Origin: Flavobacterium soli DSM 19725 | Lineage (GTDB): Bacteria; Bacteroidota; Bacteroidia; Flavobacteriales; Flavobacteriaceae | DNA length: 64,000 nucleotides | Assembly (NCBI RefSeq): GCF_000422705.1 | Contig: NZ_KE383907.1 | Coordinates: 119,033-183,032, forward strand | Direction of reading: 5' to 3' | In this document: in pieces, positions 62,101 through 64,000 of the stretch | How the letters are laid out: each line of letters opens with the position of its first letter | Numbering within the stretch: the stretch's first letter is position 1 | The notes under the pieces: generated by a model | What the model was told of the DNA's origin: nothing | What the model saw: only the letters and a program-made list of their open reading frames with translations | Database searches by the model: none | Position numbers and translations under genes: made by a program

Positions 62101-62733
62101 AGCCATACAGCGGCACCAAATAATGCAAGCTATGTTCCGTCAACAGGTTTATGGACTATAGGAACACTTGATGGAACAACCACCAGCCGAACATTAACAG
62201 TAACGGCTAGTATTGATGCATCAACTGGAGCAATTAATGAATATTTAAATGTTGCCACAATAATTGGATCATCTGTACCAGATAATAATCTAACCAATAA
62301 TAGTGCTTCCGCAGAAATAAAAGCCGACTTGCAAATAGATAAATCGGTTAATCAGATCAATCCATTAAAAGGAACTCTAATCACTTTTACTTTAGTAGCA
62401 ACCAATTTTGCAAGAGTAGATCACAATCATGCTACTGATGTGAAAGTAGTTGATGTCTTGCCGGCTGGTTTTGAATATGTAAGCCATACAACACCAACTA
62501 TTGGAACCTTCAACAGTACTACAGGAATGTGGGATATTGGAAATTTGAACTATAATGCCAATGCAACTTTATCCCTAACAGCAAAAGTAAAGACGTCTGG
62601 ATCCTATGTGAATACCGCTACAATTTGGGGCGGACAAAAAGATAATTTCCAAGCCAATAATGTTTCTACAGTTACCGTGATGCCTAAAAGTTTGATGGTA
62701 ACGAACCCTATGATATATCAAAGAATAAAATAA
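59161..62733 (+). CDS. Large surface protein with C-terminal DUF11 repeats
   Basis: A 1190-residue exported protein with a signal peptide (about residues 1-23, ending LEAQ). Residues about 24-590 are not recognised but contain Gly/Asn-rich beta segments and MWCNNCSFNPFPTTGRVMVF. At least four DUF11-type Ig-like repeats follow (about 600-1180): GPNTVSTGGSVTYEVNIKNNG, cited as GGSVTYEVNIKNNG, then ATFTVTVKNIGTSN, DLLPAGYTYVSHTAAP and VVDVLPAGFEYVSHTTP. The end (NPMIYQRIK) lacks an obvious type A or B T9SS sorting domain. It is probably an adhesive or structural surface protein, co-transcribed with the collagen-like gene that follows. Confidence 0.85.
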   Translation: MLKVVTKILLFSFLLSSSILEAQTLWGSGSRDLYPAGIEGNRAWLSSMWCNNCSFNPFPTTGRVMVFAKVGETIHVGSSVQGTNNGEIRLYPPTGIGAGGNRYYTSGTGATNTAGLIANRNQELVGPNLAFNTNRNKPEFGNSNGYTPFSRTVATGEEGIWVIEFVSRGGATLSTNSTAILPITVKANNEWVTQQDAAGSTSAFIAAWDVSVSSGTNFISGRAFITNFSAGMNPNTADELGVNDGFFGKFFVLTKDGFAYKVDNNGQNGLSFNFFVNNKGVVNHKVTDPVPTYKSFGSATFNDIINKIWDPRDLDNELNNHITHKMFYSAPSLDMPAVAPLWYFNPRKTDGTWDPTGSTGEIRTMWLRPVRINPELSDFSFIGSEGTLSQSGSKGGYVNFVSNVSGFYDIQIPFGAPFASRTLQGPAVPGLNRVYWDGLDQNGVRVTSGISLSSITTSISGAEVHFPMFDVENNPYGLTIELLKSDFTSLVPKRTTVYWDNSDLPTTSGSVANFYLSDAQKNNATTGASSDRINPAASGNTKYITANQRWGQINNADNSSTTGKFGNDKTVDTWSYAPGEQETVDGIVIDVKIYDLEVVNVLKTAGPNTVSTGGSVTYEVNIKNNGPIVAAGAETASFFFYVPTGVTINTGSVVFSSATGSVLNGAAIFENLPSGNVYRVQVDMPVDGLGKFTIPVTFSAPTSTANVNVWGTIMRNNDVGDPNATNGDYLNIPNPRDPFEEANGIQQRIDQINLNTSNIPATFPSLSITNVNDTNYTNNIKYNNQVTSSNVATTTLEITKTGSRTGTATGASASIATFTVTVKNIGTSNSTNTVMTDDLQGTRYNFTKNTTSYVVTQGTILYSLADGIAGTGKITWNIGTLAPGESATIVFNAVNNMTGTGTTAQNTNTANVSSNEAGIKTSSVTLSTNTTAVDLAVTKNVANHPTVANRVVFTVVASRISGSSSNIVVRDLLPAGYTYVSHTAAPNNASYVPSTGLWTIGTLDGTTTSRTLTVTASIDASTGAINEYLNVATIIGSSVPDNNLTNNSASAEIKADLQIDKSVNQINPLKGTLITFTLVATNFARVDHNHATDVKVVDVLPAGFEYVSHTTPTIGTFNSTTGMWDIGNLNYNANATLSLTAKVKTSGSYVNTATIWGGQKDNFQANNVSTVTVMPKSLMVTNPMIYQRIK

Positions 62734-62792
62734 AATATTTAAAATTTAAAGCCTCAATCCATACAATTCAAGAATTTATAATGATTTCAATA

Positions 62793-64000
62793 ATGTCAAA
62801 AAAATATTCCACCATGTATTCAAAATTACTCCTCTCGATAGGTATGTTATTATTAGGATATACTGTAAGTGCTCAAGTGGGTATTGGAACGGATACACCA
62901 AATCCTTCCACACAATTGCATGTGGTTGCTAATGATAAAGGTATGCTTATACCACAGGTACCGTTAACGAGTACAACAGATGCCATTACGATTACAAACG
63001 GAAATGTAGAAAGTTTGTTAGTTTATAACACCAATACAGTTGGTGACATCACTCCGGGTTATTACTATTGGTACAATAATAAATGGAACAAAATTATTTC
63101 TTCTGCAGATAATGGATTCACAGAAACGCTTACCGTATTATATTATAATCAAGAGAATGAAACTTTAAATTACACCGATGAAAATGGAGACACCTATGTA
63201 ATTGATCTATTTGAATTAGTGGGTCGTGCAGAATCTATAACAACTTTAGGCTTAGATCCAAATGGCAATTTAATTTACACCGATGAAGAAGGACAACCTA
63301 CACTTATTAATTTGGCTGGAGTTGTACATCAAAATGAAACATTAACCACTTTAGTTGATAACGGTAATGGAACATTTACCTATACAAATGAAGATGGTGT
63401 GGCCGTTACCATCACTACACCAACTGGTGCAAATGGTAATGGTATTGTATCAACTATAGATAATGGAAATGGCACTTTTACCTTTAATTATACAGATGGC
63501 ACGAGCTTTACAACATCAGATTTAACCGGTCCATCAGGACCAGCGGGTTTGAATGGAGTTAATGGTACGAATGGAATTAACGGAAAATCGGCCTATCAAC
63601 TTGCATTAGAAAATGGATTTGTTGGAACTGAAGATGCTTGGTTGGCAAGTTTACAAGGAACTAATGGAACAAACGGAGTTGACGGAACAGACGGAAAATC
63701 TGCCTATGAAATTGCAGTTGACAATGGATTCGTAGGAACCGAAGCTGCTTGGTTAGCAAGTTTACAAGGAATTGATGGTACGGATGGAAAATCAGCTTAT
63801 GAAATAGCGTTAGAACAAACGGGAAGCACAATGACTGAAATAGAGTGGATTACTTCTCTCAATGGAACAAGCGGAACAAATGGAGAAGATGGAGAAGATG
63901 GAAAATCAGCTTATGAAATCGCCATAGAACAGACAGGAAGCACAATGACCGAAATGGAGTGGATTACTTCCCTCAATGGAGCAAACGGAGTTGATGGAAC
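62793..64000 (+). CDS. Collagen-like/GKSAYE-repeat surface protein, 5' part (runs off window)
   Basis: An open frame from ATG 62793 (alternatives in frame: 62781 and 62814) to the right edge, about 402 codons seen. It has a signal peptide ending GYTVSAQ, then VGIGTDTPNPSTQLHV (a start common to Flavobacterium secreted repeat proteins), two or three beta segments of the form GNGTFTYTNEDG, and from about 63534 Gly-X-Y-rich stretches (GPSGPAGLNGVNGTNGING). These alternate with the unit GKSAYEIA...GFVGTEAAWLASLQG or GKSAYEIALEQTGSTMTE-EWITSLNG. The protein resembles bacterial collagen-like and tail-fibre-like adhesins. It starts 60 bases after the DUF11 gene. Confidence 0.85.
   Translation, partial: MSKKYSTMYSKLLLSIGMLLLGYTVSAQVGIGTDTPNPSTQLHVVANDKGMLIPQVPLTSTTDAITITNGNVESLLVYNTNTVGDITPGYYYWYNNKWNKIISSADNGFTETLTVLYYNQENETLNYTDENGDTYVIDLFELVGRAESITTLGLDPNGNLIYTDEEGQPTLINLAGVVHQNETLTTLVDNGNGTFTYTNEDGVAVTITTPTGANGNGIVSTIDNGNGTFTFNYTDGTSFTTSDLTGPSGPAGLNGVNGTNGINGKSAYQLALENGFVGTEDAWLASLQGTNGTNGVDGTDGKSAYEIAVDNGFVGTEAAWLASLQGIDGTDGKSAYEIALEQTGSTMTEIEWITSLNGTSGTNGEDGEDGKSAYEIAIEQTGSTMTEMEWITSLNGANGVDG
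63582..64000 (+). repeat. Tandem coding repeats (GKSAYE units)
   Basis: Unit starts (GGA AAA TCN GCN TAT) at 63582, 63693, 63786 and 63900, i.e. spacings of 111, 93 and 114 bases, separated by G-x-N/D-G collagen-like linkers. Two unit types alternate: a FVGTE.AWLASLQG type (first two) and a TGSTMTE.EWITSLNG type (last two). The array continues past the window end. Confidence 0.88.

Noticed and set aside
63582..64000. GKSAYE repeat array considered as a phage tail-fibre gene within a prophage
   Set aside because: No other phage genes are nearby, and the frame begins with a Sec signal peptide and follows another exported protein, so a cell-surface protein is more likely.

Overview
The window looks like chromosomal DNA of a Flavobacteriaceae bacterium, most likely Flavobacterium or a close relative. 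The evidence is the low G+C content, Bacteroidetes-type -7 promoter boxes (TAnnTTTG) in front of many genes, almost no Shine-Dalgarno signals, secreted proteins ending in type IX secretion (T9SS) sorting domains, an HmuY/TonB haem-uptake locus, a UpxY/NusG-like antiterminator and a propeller-type sensor kinase. No rRNA, tRNA, CRISPR array, insertion sequence or prophage was recognised. LAYOUT. 1-1057: end of a sensor kinase gene and its LytTR response regulator. 1166-7688: a secreted T9SS protein, citrate synthase and a secreted gingipain-like C25 peptidase, each followed by a clear terminator. 7851-9769: two tandem guanidino-modifying enzymes (DDAH-like and CtlX). 9861-14429: a haem/iron locus (DUF6607-like gene divergent from a TonB receptor and an HmuY lipoprotein). 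14532-19265: mixed housekeeping genes (MarC, a carboxypeptidase-regulatory-like protein, a CoA-binding protein, an SSS symporter, RecR) and one intergenic palindromic repeat. 19338-52385: a large surface-polysaccharide locus bounded at both ends by a Wza/Wzc pair. 52485-54845 (minus strand): a CpsB/YwqE-type tyrosine phosphatase and release factor 3. 55008-58693: a NarL-type regulator overlapping tail to tail with a 1012-residue propeller sensor kinase. 59161-64000: a large DUF11-repeat surface protein and the start of a collagen-like repeat protein that runs off the window. HOW THE POLYSACCHARIDE GENES FIT TOGETHER. Precursor genes predict UDP-glucuronate and UDP-galacturonate (Ugd plus a 4-epimerase), UDP-GalNAcA (TviB/WbpO plus WbpP), UDP-ManNAcA (WecB, WecC) and a bacillosamine-type 2,4-diamino-2,4,6-trideoxyhexose (PglF-, PglE- and PglD-like enzymes). 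A PglC-like phosphoglycosyltransferase probably starts the repeat unit, three GT-B transferases extend it, a WcaK-type pyruvyltransferase may decorate it, and Wzx, Wzy, Wza and Wzc flip, polymerise and export it. The tyrosine phosphatase next to the second Wzc is its natural counterpart. The most unusual part is 39233-45918. Two HpcH/HpaI CoA-lyases and a mesaconyl/itaconyl-CoA-hydratase-like MaoC protein are translationally packed against the PglD-like acyltransferase, and a class I aminotransferase, a D-2-hydroxyacid dehydrogenase and an ATP-grasp ligase follow with overlapping ends. I infer a dedicated route to a non-acetyl N-acyl group, and perhaps an amide-linked hydroxy- or amino-acid, on the polysaccharide. 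This is the best candidate for an undescribed system in the window. All functions are inferred from reading the sequence; no database search was run.
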